64,000 bases of DNA from Acidobacteriota bacterium (GTDB lineage Bacteria > Acidobacteriota > Terriglobia > Bryobacterales > Bryobacteraceae). The notes beneath the pieces were generated by a model. The model had not been told where the DNA came from and did no database searches. It worked only from the letters and a program-made list of their open reading frames with translations. Location: positions 348,715 to 412,714 of the forward strand of contig JAFKEE010000018.1 in assembly GCA_017307505.1 (NCBI GenBank), written 5' to 3'. The number at the start of each line of letters is the position of its first letter. Position 1 is the first letter of the stretch. A program made the position numbers and the translations under genes. This document shows positions 44,996 through 52,861 of this stretch, in pieces.

Positions 44996-47041
44996 CTACG
45001 GCTTCTTGGTCCACTCCTCTACCCAGTCGAGGAAGGTGGAGTACCACAACAGCGAATTCTGCGGCTTCAGCACCCAGTGGCCCTCGTCCGGGAAGACGAG
45101 CAGCTTCGAGGGCACCTTCTGCGCCTGCAGTGCCGTGAACAACTGGAGGCCCTGGCCATACGGTACGCGGTAGTCCAGTTCGCCATGAATCACGAGCGTC
45201 GGCGTCTTGAAGTTGGCCGCGCTGCGCGAGGGCGACCACTTGTCGTACATCTCCTGGTTCTGCCACGGGAAGCCCTTGAACTCCCAGGTCGAGAACCACA
45301 ACTCCTCCGTCTCGCCGCCCATGCTCGAAAGGTCATAAACTCCGGCGTGCGAGACCAGCGCTTTGAAGCGGTTGGTGTGGCCGGCGATCCAATCCACCAT
45401 GTAGCCGCCGTAGCTTCCGCCGGAAGCGGCCATGCGGTCGCCATCCACATACGGCAGCTTGGCGACATAATCGGCCACCGCCATGATGTCTTCGTACGCT
45501 CGCCCGCCCCAGTCGCCGTTGATGTCGTCGGTGAACTTCGTGCCGTAGCCGGTGGACCCCCGCGGATTCGGCATCACCACGACAAAGCCGGCCGTGGCGA
45601 ACACCTGCTGGTTCCAGCGATAGCTGAAGGACTCGCCCCACGCGCCCTGCGGACCGCCGTGGATCAGGAACAGGGCCGGATACTTCTTGGAAGCATCGAA
45701 ATTCGGCGGTTTCAGCAGGTAGGAGTGCACCTGGGCGCCCTCGGCGCCGGCGACTGTGAACTCCTCCAGCTTGCGCAAATCATGGCTGGCAAGGAACGCC
45801 TCGTTCAGCTTCGTGAGAGGCTCCGGCGCGCCGCCGGAACTGGCGGCCTTGTAGATCTCGGTAGGGCTGGCCCCGGTCACCTCGGTGTAGATCAGGGTCT
45901 TGCCGTCGGCGGTGAACTGCAGGTCGTCGACATGGGTAGCGCCTTGGGTCATGGACCGCACGCCGCCGCCGTTGACGGAGATCAGTTGTGCCTGCTGCCG
46001 CCCGCGGTCTTCCACCGTGAAGGCCAGCCGGCGGGAGTCGGGATGCCAGGTGAAGCCGGTGACGTGACGGTCCAGATTCTCGGTCAGCACGTTGATGCGG
46101 CCGGATTCGCGCTCCATCACCACCAGGCGCCAGCGGTCGCTCTCATACCCCGCCCGAACCTGCATGCGCCAGGCGATCCACTTGCCGTCGGGCGAGTATT
46201 GCGGGCTGGCATCGGCCCCGGGACTGGTGGAGATCTTCTTTGCCTCGACACCGTCCGACGGACCCTCGATCGGGATCGTATACAGCTCCCAGTTCGTGCT
46301 GGTCGCCTGGTCTTCATCCAGGTTCGCGGCGTAGCAGACTTCCTTCCCGTCCGGCGAGATGGCATAGTCGCCTCCGCCGCCCAGCGAGAAGGGCGGCACG
46401 TCGTACTTGAAGCCGGGCGTGAGATCCTTCACCGCTCCTCCGTCGACCTGGGCGGTCATCAGGTGCTTCACCCGCTTGCCGCGCCACGTGGTCCAGTGCC
46501 GGTACAGCAGACTGGTATAGGTGCGGGCTTTCACCTTGTTCTTCTCTTCCGCCGCGATCAGCTTCGCGTTGCAGGCGTCGTCGGCGTTGCACTCGGGGTA
46601 CACCTCGCTGGTGAACACCACAGACTTGCCGTCCGGAGCCCAGATCACCCCGTCGGCCTCGCTGCTCAGCTTCGTCACCTGCCGCGGATTGCGCCCGTCG
46701 GCGTCCATAATCCAGATCTGGCCGGAGCCGCCCCGGGTAGAGATGAATGCGATGGATTTGGAATCCGGGGAGAAGCGGGCGCCGGTATTCCGGCCCTCCG
46801 TCGTGAGCTTGCGCAAACCGGTCCCGTTCGGCGTGACGATCCAGAGTTGTCGATCCTGGGCGTTCTTGTCGACGTCCACTTCGCCGACGGTAAAGACAAC
46901 AGCGTGTCCATCAGGGGCGACATTCGGCTCCGAGATTCGCTTTAACTTCAGCATCTCGGCGGCGGTGAAAGGCGCCTTCTGTGCATGGGCCGCCACATTC
47001 GCCAATAGCAGCACCGCCGTGAACAGCAAACAGAGCTTCAT
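44996..47041 (-). CDS. S9 family serine peptidase (prolyl oligopeptidase type)
   Basis: 681 residues with a signal peptide (LCLLFTAVLLLANVAAHAQ). A seven-bladed TolB/WD40-like propeller (about 25-400: PNVAPDGHAVVFTVGE, ARFSPDSKSIAFISTRGG, QYSPDGKWIAWRMQ) is followed by the alpha/beta hydrolase catalytic domain with nucleophile MAASGGSYGGYMVDW (Ser near 535), an Asp in VIHGELDYRVPYGQG and His in FPDEGHWVLKP. It cleaves oligopeptides in the periplasm or outside; family names used are dipeptidyl- or acylaminoacyl-peptidase. It is divergent from the gamma-carbonic anhydrase gene. Confidence 0.9.
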   Translation of the reverse strand: MKLCLLFTAVLLLANVAAHAQKAPFTAAEMLKLKRISEPNVAPDGHAVVFTVGEVDVDKNAQDRQLWIVTPNGTGLRKLTTEGRNTGARFSPDSKSIAFISTRGGSGQIWIMDADGRNPRQVTKLSSEADGVIWAPDGKSVVFTSEVYPECNADDACNAKLIAAEEKNKVKARTYTSLLYRHWTTWRGKRVKHLMTAQVDGGAVKDLTPGFKYDVPPFSLGGGGDYAISPDGKEVCYAANLDEDQATSTNWELYTIPIEGPSDGVEAKKISTSPGADASPQYSPDGKWIAWRMQVRAGYESDRWRLVVMERESGRINVLTENLDRHVTGFTWHPDSRRLAFTVEDRGRQQAQLISVNGGGVRSMTQGATHVDDLQFTADGKTLIYTEVTGASPTEIYKAASSGGAPEPLTKLNEAFLASHDLRKLEEFTVAGAEGAQVHSYLLKPPNFDASKKYPALFLIHGGPQGAWGESFSYRWNQQVFATAGFVVVMPNPRGSTGYGTKFTDDINGDWGGRAYEDIMAVADYVAKLPYVDGDRMAASGGSYGGYMVDWIAGHTNRFKALVSHAGVYDLSSMGGETEELWFSTWEFKGFPWQNQEMYDKWSPSRSAANFKTPTLVIHGELDYRVPYGQGLQLFTALQAQKVPSKLLVFPDEGHWVLKPQNSLLWYSTFLDWVEEWTKKP

Positions 47042-47081
47042 ACTCTCGATGATACGATGGTAGTTTCTTGCGGGAACATCT

Positions 47082-47600
47082 ATGATTCGTCCTTACCGGG
47101 GTATCTATCCCAGGATTGCCCAGACCGCCTACGTCGACCAGGCCTCCACTGTCATTGGAGATGTCACGATGGGCGAGCGTTCCTCCGTCTGGCCCAGCGC
47201 GGTGCTGCGCGGCGACGTGAACAAGATTGTGATTGGGGATGAAACCAACATCCAGGACGGCTCCGTGCTGCATGGCGAGTTGGATAAGTACCCGGTCCTC
47301 CTCGGGAACCGCGTGACCGTCGGCCACATGGTCTGCCTCCACGGCTGCGTCGTGGAAGACGACGTTTTAGTCGGCATTGGCGCCGTCGTTCTGAATGGGG
47401 CGAAGATCGGGCGCGGGTCGGTGATTGCTGCCGGTTCGCTGGTGCCCGAAGGGATGGAAATCCCGCCGGAATCGATGGTGATGGGCGTGCCGGCCAAGGT
47501 CCGCCGCCAGGTAACGGAAGAAGAGAAGGCGCGCTTCAAAGAGAATGCCCAGCGCTACATCCGTTATCGCCAGGACTACCGCGACGAAGCCGCCCACTAA
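47082..47600 (+). CDS. Gamma-class carbonic anhydrase family protein
   Basis: 172 residues made of left-handed beta-helix hexapeptide repeats (VIGDVTMGERSSVWPSAVLRG, IVIGDETNIQDGSVLHG, VLLGNRVTVGHMVCLHGCVV, VLVGIGAVVLNGAKIGRGSV, VIAAGSLVPEG). The three zinc-type histidines of this family are present in SVLHG and VGHMVCLHG. The trimeric protein may hydrate CO2 or have a related transferase role; activity varies in the family. It is followed after 10 bp by hisS, with which it is probably co-transcribed. Confidence 0.88.
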   Translation: MIRPYRGIYPRIAQTAYVDQASTVIGDVTMGERSSVWPSAVLRGDVNKIVIGDETNIQDGSVLHGELDKYPVLLGNRVTVGHMVCLHGCVVEDDVLVGIGAVVLNGAKIGRGSVIAAGSLVPEGMEIPPESMVMGVPAKVRRQVTEEEKARFKENAQRYIRYRQDYRDEAAH

Positions 47601-47610
47601 ACAAATCCAA

Positions 47611-48855
47611 ATGATCAAAGCAGTCCGAGGGACCCGAGATATTCTGCCGCCTTCGTCGGCGGTGTGGAACCACGTGGAAGCGGTAACGCGCGAAGTGTTT
47701 CGCTCGTTCCATTACCACGAGATCCGCACGCCCATCTTCGAAGAGACCGCCCTGTTCGCGCGCGGCGTCGGGGAAGAGACCGACATCGTTTCGAAGGAAA
47801 TGTACACCTGGGACGACCGCGACGGCTCGTCCATCACGCTCCGCCCGGAGAACACGGCGTCGGTCATCCGTGCCTACATCGAGCACAGGCTGGACCAGAT
47901 CCCGGGGCTCACCAAGCTCTACTACATCGGGCCCATGTTCCGGCGCGAGCGCCCCCAGAAGGGCCGCTACCGTCAGTTCTCTCAGATCGGCGCGGAGTGC
48001 ATCGGCACGGAAGCCCCGGCCGTCGACGCGGAAGTCATCGAATTGGCCATGGAGATCCTCACGCGCTGTGGCGCGCAGAATCCCACCCTGCTGCTGAACT
48101 CCGTCGGCTGCAAGAAGTGCCGTCCCGTCTTTGTGGAAGCCCTGCGCGAGCGTTTGCAGTCCGTGAAAGGCACGATGTGTACCGACTGCCAGCGCCGCGC
48201 CGATACCAATCCGCTGCGAGTCCTGGACTGCAAGGTGCCCGAGGATCAGCCGGTCATCGACGCCCTGCCATCGATCCTCGATTACCTCGATCCGGAGTGC
48301 TCCGCTCACTTCGAGACCGTGAAGTCGCTGCTGACGGCGCGCGAGCTGACCTTCGAGATCCGGCCCCGCCTCGTGCGCGGCCTCGACTACTACATGCGCA
48401 CGACCTTCGAAGTGACGCACGGTGCGCTGGGCGCGCAGAATTCGATTCTCGGTGGCGGCCGCTACGACGGGCTGGCGGAGTCGCTGGGCTCGAAGGTGCC
48501 GGCGCCCGGCATCGGCTTCTCAATCGGCGAGGACCGTCTCGTCATGGCCATCGAGGAGCAGACCAACGCCGGCGACTTGGCGAAGCTGGACGTCTTCCTG
48601 GTGCCCATGGGCGCCGCGGCCGTGAAGCACGCGGCCCTGCTGGCCCGCGACCTGCGCCGCGCCGGCAACGTCGTGGAAGTCTCCACCGACCACAAGCTGA
48701 AGCGTGCGATGGAGACGGCCAACAAGCTGAAGGCGCGTTACGCGCTGATTCTTGGCGACAACGAGATCGAAGCCGGCGTGTACGCCTTGAAAAACATGGC
48801 GACCGGGGAGCAGCAGAACCTGACGCGAGAACAGCTGCCGTCGGCGCTGCTTTAG
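47611..48855 (+). CDS. hisS: Histidine--tRNA ligase
   Basis: 414 residues from the ATG at 47611 (the frame stays open upstream, but homology starts at MIKAVRGTRDILPP). Class II aminoacyl-tRNA synthetase motifs: motif 1 around YHEIRTPIFEETALFARG, motif 2 MFRRERPQKGRYRQFSQIG, the histidine motifs LVRGLDYYMRTTFEV and GGGRYDGLAESLG, motif 3 PAPGIGFSIGEDRLV, then the C-terminal anticodon-binding domain (KLDVFLVPMG onwards). The length is normal. It charges tRNA-His in the cytosol and is an essential gene. A Cys cluster (CKKC, CTDC) in the insertion could bind zinc. Confidence 0.97.
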   Translation: MIKAVRGTRDILPPSSAVWNHVEAVTREVFRSFHYHEIRTPIFEETALFARGVGEETDIVSKEMYTWDDRDGSSITLRPENTASVIRAYIEHRLDQIPGLTKLYYIGPMFRRERPQKGRYRQFSQIGAECIGTEAPAVDAEVIELAMEILTRCGAQNPTLLLNSVGCKKCRPVFVEALRERLQSVKGTMCTDCQRRADTNPLRVLDCKVPEDQPVIDALPSILDYLDPECSAHFETVKSLLTARELTFEIRPRLVRGLDYYMRTTFEVTHGALGAQNSILGGGRYDGLAESLGSKVPAPGIGFSIGEDRLVMAIEEQTNAGDLAKLDVFLVPMGAAAVKHAALLARDLRRAGNVVEVSTDHKLKRAMETANKLKARYALILGDNEIEAGVYALKNMATGEQQNLTREQLPSALL

Positions 48856-48885
48856 CATCCGGACGACTGACTGCCTGTGGTGTTC

Positions 48886-49788
48886 TCACAGACCCTTCGG
48901 CTTGGCATACCACTCTTTTAAGTAGTCCAGAAACACTTTCACCTTGCCGGGTTCCAGCATCCGGCGCGGATAGTAAGCCGACACCGCCAGAGGCTGGGTG
49001 CCCCAACTCTCCAGCAGTTTCACCAGGGTGCCCCGGCCCAGATCTTCTTCGCACAGTTGCTCTGGCAGCAGGGCAGCGCCGATGCCCGATAAGGCGAGTC
49101 CGTGAACTGCTGAAACATCGTTCGCGCTGACCCGGGCTCTCGCCTCAATGCTGCGCTGGTTCGAGCCGTCGACCAGTGCCCAGGACACCGTCGGCTGGGT
49201 TCCTACACTCAGCAACGGCAAGGCGGCCAGATCCTCTGGTTTCGCAGGATTGCCCCAACGGGCGACAAACTGGGGACTGGCATAGACCGCCTGTGAGAAG
49301 GAAAAGAGCGGCCGGCGAACGTACGCGGCCCACCGCGTAGGTCCCACTCCAATCCCGACATCGGCCCCGCATTCCACGAGATCCGGCAGCACGTTCGTGC
49401 ACTCGAAACTCAAGGTCAGGTCGGGATACTTGTCGAGGAAACGCGGCAGCAATCGCGGCAGCACGTGGCGTGCAAACAAGGCCGGTGCGACGACCCGCAG
49501 CAGGCCATGAGGCCGTTCGGAAAGACGCGTGGCCGCTTCGATAGCGTCGTCAAACGCCTCGCTGCCGGCGCGCGCCCTTTCAAAGAAAAGTTGGCCGGCC
49601 TCAGTCAGCCGGACCCGTCTTGTCGACCGGTGAAACAACCGGACCCGAAGATGCCGTTCCAGCGCCTGCACCCTCGCGCTGACCGTCGAAACAGGCAATC
49701 GAAGTTGTTCCGCGGCCCGGACGAAACTTCCTGTCTCGGCCACCTTAACGGCGGTGTTCAGACCGTTATAATCCACCCGATTATCCAT
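48886..49788 (-). CDS. LysR family transcriptional regulator
   Basis: 300 residues. N-terminal winged helix-turn-helix (NTAVKVAETGSFVRAAEQL, PVSTVSARVQALERHL, LFHRSTRRVRLTEAGQ, residues 10-65) and a LysR substrate-binding domain (GLLRVVAPALFARHVLP, DVGIGVGPTRWAAYVRRP, VHGLALSGIGAALLPEQL). It is divergent from the metallo-beta-lactamase gene at 49857 with only 68 bp between, the usual arrangement for a LysR regulator and its target. The inducer is unknown. Confidence 0.9.
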   Translation of the reverse strand: MDNRVDYNGLNTAVKVAETGSFVRAAEQLRLPVSTVSARVQALERHLRVRLFHRSTRRVRLTEAGQLFFERARAGSEAFDDAIEAATRLSERPHGLLRVVAPALFARHVLPRLLPRFLDKYPDLTLSFECTNVLPDLVECGADVGIGVGPTRWAAYVRRPLFSFSQAVYASPQFVARWGNPAKPEDLAALPLLSVGTQPTVSWALVDGSNQRSIEARARVSANDVSAVHGLALSGIGAALLPEQLCEEDLGRGTLVKLLESWGTQPLAVSAYYPRRMLEPGKVKVFLDYLKEWYAKPKGL

Positions 49789-49797
49789 TATACTGGA
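49784..49797. promoter_or_regulatory. Candidate LysR binding palindrome
   Basis: TCCA-N6-TGGA (TCCATTATACTGGA) overlaps the LysR start codon region, and a second TATCCA occurs at 49822-49827. The A/T-rich interval 49781-49830 (TATATAG and similar) is the only non-coding DNA between the divergent genes, so their promoters must lie here. Confidence 0.3.
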
Positions 49798-49856
49798 CAG
49801 TCTATATAGAAACTAGTGGTTTATCCAATAGAAGACTTCCGCTAGCATGACATTGC

Positions 49857-50567
49857 ATGAAGCTCTATTTGTTGGAGTTGGGCCGCGTTCGGACGGGAGA
49901 ACCGATTCTTGGATACCTGGTGCAAACTGCCGGCGGGCAGAACGTGTTGATTGATACAGGCTACCGGCCGGGCACTTTAGGCGAGGAAGGCAATCCGGAC
50001 ATGGCTTTCCTGCAGGCAGCGCCGCAGCAACTCGTTACTGTCCAGTTGCGGCGAATCGGGCTCTCGCCGGAAGAGATCACCTGCCAGATCGTAACTCACC
50101 TCGATCCGGATCACGCTGGCTTCCTATCCTCGTTTCCCCAGGCGGAAGCCATCATCCAGCGCCGCCACCTGGCCCTGGCCCGGGCGAGCGAAGCTGCCCG
50201 GTTTCTGCTCACACGCCCGGTATGGGGCTCTCCGGACATCCGATACAAGGAAGTGGATGGCGACGTGGAGATCCTGCCCGGCATCCATGTCGTCGAAACC
50301 AGTGGCCATGTCACGGGGCATCAGAGTGTGCTGCTCGAACTCCCGAACACCGGAGCTGTGCTGCTTCCAATCGATGCAATGGCGCGGGAACATCTGCGTT
50401 CCGCGGAGGAACGCACCGCTGGCCCCTTCGATGAGAACGAGGAGGAATTGCGGCGGAGTACACGCAAGCTGATTGACCTGGCTGATCGACGAAAAGCGCT
50501 CATTATCTATGCGCACGATGCCGAGCAGTGGGCCGGCCTCCGGCATAGCCCCGATTACTACGATTGA
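49857..50567 (+). CDS. Metallo-beta-lactamase fold protein, N-acyl homoserine lactonase-like
   Basis: 236 residues. The metallo-beta-lactamase core is plain: GQNVLIDTGYRPG, the metal motif THLDPDHAGFLS (HxDxDH, about residues 81-86), ETSGHVTGHQSVLLEL (second metal His), LLPIDAM (bridging Asp) and IYAHDAEQWAG. The canonical HxHxDH has Asp in place of its second His, as in a subset of AiiA/AttM-like proteins. It may hydrolyse acyl-homoserine or other lactones, or simply be a hydrolase of unknown substrate. It is divergent from LysR, which probably controls it. Confidence 0.78.
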   Translation: MKLYLLELGRVRTGEPILGYLVQTAGGQNVLIDTGYRPGTLGEEGNPDMAFLQAAPQQLVTVQLRRIGLSPEEITCQIVTHLDPDHAGFLSSFPQAEAIIQRRHLALARASEAARFLLTRPVWGSPDIRYKEVDGDVEILPGIHVVETSGHVTGHQSVLLELPNTGAVLLPIDAMAREHLRSAEERTAGPFDENEEELRRSTRKLIDLADRRKALIIYAHDAEQWAGLRHSPDYYD

Positions 50568-50815
50568 TGGAGCCATGGCCTAATGATGGCGGTTTGCCAG
50601 CCGGTACACGTGGCCGGTTTATGCCGCACACGTGGACGGCATTCCCTGTGAGACGGGTTGGCTCTTTGTTGCGACCTAGACGGCCCGCGTGGCTCTGTTC
50701 TACCTGCTCCGGTGGACCCGCGCCGTTCCGCCCGGCCCCGAGGCCCTGTCCAGCCACCCGCACTGATGCGCGCCTTCCGCCTCGCCAAACCAGCCAAACA
50801 CGCTACACTCTGCAC

Positions 50816-51853
50816 ATGAATCAGGGACGCGTGATCCTCCTGCTGGTTGCCTTTGCCTCTACGACTTGGCCGCAGGTGACCGATCACTCCTCCGCCGAGC
50901 GCGAGGTGCGGGACACCCTCCAGCGCTACTTCTCAGCCTGGCAGGACGCCAACCGCGAAACGGTGAATTCCGTCACCCGCCCGGCCTCCACCCGTTTCAG
51001 TTCAGGCGGCACCCGGCTGGGCAACCTGTTCGGACGCACGACAGGTGACAACCGGAAGATCGCTCACTTCATCCGCCACCTCGAGTTCCTGCGCCCCGGC
51101 GTGGCGGTGGCCGTCGGCCTTTGGCGCGATACAACCCCTGGCGCAGCCTATGCCTCTGGCGCCTTCAACTACACCCTCGTTCTCGAAGGACAATCCTGGA
51201 AGCTGGCCACCGTGCACGAGACGCTGAATCAGCCGCTCCCTGCCCTGGACTCCTCCGCCCCGGCCGAACCCCTCAGGAAAGACGGAGACTGGGAGATTCT
51301 GTTCGACGGGCAATCCGCCGGCCACTGGCTGACCCTGACCGGCGCCCGCGACCTCGGCCAGTCGTGGCGCGTGGCCGAGGGCTGCCTGATCTCCGTCCCC
51401 GGCAGCCAGGGCGCCGACCTCCGCAGTGACCGCGAATACAGGTCCTTCGAGATGCGGTGGCAGTGGATGGCCTCCGCGCGCAGCAACTCCGGCGTGAAAT
51501 ACCGGTTGTTTGGCGCCGACACAATCAGCTTCGGCCCCGCCCGCTACGCCGCCGGCTGGGAATACCAGATGGCGGACGATGCCGGCGACCCGGGAGCCCG
51601 CGTCGACGATCGCCAGAAGAGCGGAGCCTTGTACGGCGTCGTGCCCGTCTCCAAACCAACCGCCAAGCCGGCCGGAGAGTGGAACGAATCCCGGTTACTG
51701 GTGATGGACGACCACGTGGAGCATTGGCTCAACGGTGTGATGACCGCCCGCTATCCGGTGGACTTCGCCTTCGACAGTCCCGTCCTGCTCCAGCATCACG
51801 CATCGGAGGTTCGCTACCGCGACATCCGTCTGCGCAGAATTCTTCCCCACTGA
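50816..51853 (+). CDS. DUF1080 (3-keto-disaccharide hydrolase-like) protein with N-terminal SnoaL-like domain
   Basis: 345 residues from the ATG at 50816 (the frame is open further 5', but the signal peptide VILLLVAFASTTWPQ starts here). Residues 25-145 look like a SnoaL/NTF2-like cone (REVRDTLQRYFSAWQDANRE, YTLVLEGQSWKLATVHETL). Residues 155-345 are the DUF1080 jelly roll: WEILFDGQSAGHW, WRVAEGCLISVPG, FEMRWQWMASARSNSGVKYR, GWEYQMADDAG, NESRLLVMDDHVEHWLNG. DUF1080 members bind or cleave sugars such as 3-keto-glycosides; activity here is unproven. The 248-bp gap 50568-50815 shows no gene. Confidence 0.75.
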   Translation: MNQGRVILLLVAFASTTWPQVTDHSSAEREVRDTLQRYFSAWQDANRETVNSVTRPASTRFSSGGTRLGNLFGRTTGDNRKIAHFIRHLEFLRPGVAVAVGLWRDTTPGAAYASGAFNYTLVLEGQSWKLATVHETLNQPLPALDSSAPAEPLRKDGDWEILFDGQSAGHWLTLTGARDLGQSWRVAEGCLISVPGSQGADLRSDREYRSFEMRWQWMASARSNSGVKYRLFGADTISFGPARYAAGWEYQMADDAGDPGARVDDRQKSGALYGVVPVSKPTAKPAGEWNESRLLVMDDHVEHWLNGVMTARYPVDFAFDSPVLLQHHASEVRYRDIRLRRILPH

Positions 51854-51918
51854 GCAGCTTGAGGGTGGCTCAGGCGCCACGATCGCCGCTGAGCCCCCCT
51901 GGACTGTCTTGGCCCGGC

Positions 51919-52746
51919 CTACTTTCTCGGCTGGTACTGAATCTCGACCTCGGTTCTCACCTTCACCGGGCGGCCGCCTTGCACCGGCGGCTGGTAACGA
52001 AACTTCGACCACGGCACGGCTTCACAAAGCTGTGCGCCGGTCTCCAGTTCAGTGATCTTCCCATCCGAGCCGATAATGACCTTGCATTTCACCGCTCCCG
52101 CGGCAGGTTCCCAGATTGGAGCCGTTTGTACCGCCGCGCCCTCAACCAGCAGCGCCTTCTGCTTATCGGCCGGCACAGCGACGATGGGGAGAGCATCTTC
52201 CTTATCCTTGGCGGCTTTGTCGGCGCCTTTGTCATCCTTCTTGGCCGGAGCGGCCTGGATCTTCGTCACCAGGATGATCGGCCGCGCGGGATATCGTGAC
52301 ACACGGCCCCGCAACGCGGAGGCTTTCACATCGACTTCTTCGAAGGACATGCCGGGCCAGGCCGTCTTGACCACCCGCTCGCAACTCGACAGCAGAGGAT
52401 AGCCGCCCTTCCCGTTGTTGGGGTCGCCAATCTCGTCGATCATCTTTTGTGCATGGATGCCCTCGACGATGTACTCTTCTCCATCCACCACGTTCGCGGT
52501 CCTCCGCGAGAACAGGCGGTATTGCTGCATCCCTTCCCAAATGAAAACGGAAGGTCCACCGCCATTGAGTGCGGAATCGCTCGCTGAGGTGGCAAGGTCC
52601 ATGGTCCGGAGCTTGCCCTGGACCTTGATTGTCTGGGGTGCGGCCTTTTTCGCCTCACCCGCCGGCGGCGCGCTGGAGCATCCGCTCAAAGCGGCAAATG
52701 TCGTCAGGACAACGGAAAAGCAAAAGATGTGTGTATTGCGGTCCAT
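51919..52746 (-). CDS. Lipoprotein with TonB C-terminal-like domain
   Basis: 275 residues. The lipobox LSGC (signal VVLTTFAALSGC) predicts a lipid anchor at Cys23. A middle region (about 40-150) has mixed strands and helices, then a Lys/Asp/Ala-rich linker (KKDDKGADKAAKDKEDA), and the C-terminal 65 residues (GAVKCKVIIGSDGKITELET, WSKFRYQPPVQGGRPV, VRTEVEIQY) match the TonB C-terminal fold. There is no membrane helix as in true TonB, so it may be an envelope adaptor. Transcribed alone; a 115-bp gap separates it from the upstream GT39-like gene, also on the minus strand. Confidence 0.72.
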   Translation of the reverse strand: MDRNTHIFCFSVVLTTFAALSGCSSAPPAGEAKKAAPQTIKVQGKLRTMDLATSASDSALNGGGPSVFIWEGMQQYRLFSRRTANVVDGEEYIVEGIHAQKMIDEIGDPNNGKGGYPLLSSCERVVKTAWPGMSFEEVDVKASALRGRVSRYPARPIILVTKIQAAPAKKDDKGADKAAKDKEDALPIVAVPADKQKALLVEGAAVQTAPIWEPAAGAVKCKVIIGSDGKITELETGAQLCEAVPWSKFRYQPPVQGGRPVKVRTEVEIQYQPRK

Positions 52747-52861
52747 ACTGCATGTCCTCGAGATTGGGACGTTTTAGTCCGAATCAGAGACTATCACGGC
52801 GCATGGCCGCCTGCAACGGACCGCAACCACACCTCGCAACCATCCGCGAGCCGTCACGCTC

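Noticed and set aside
45077..46945. 622-residue plus-strand open frame
   Set aside because: Antisense to the S9 peptidase gene; no motif.
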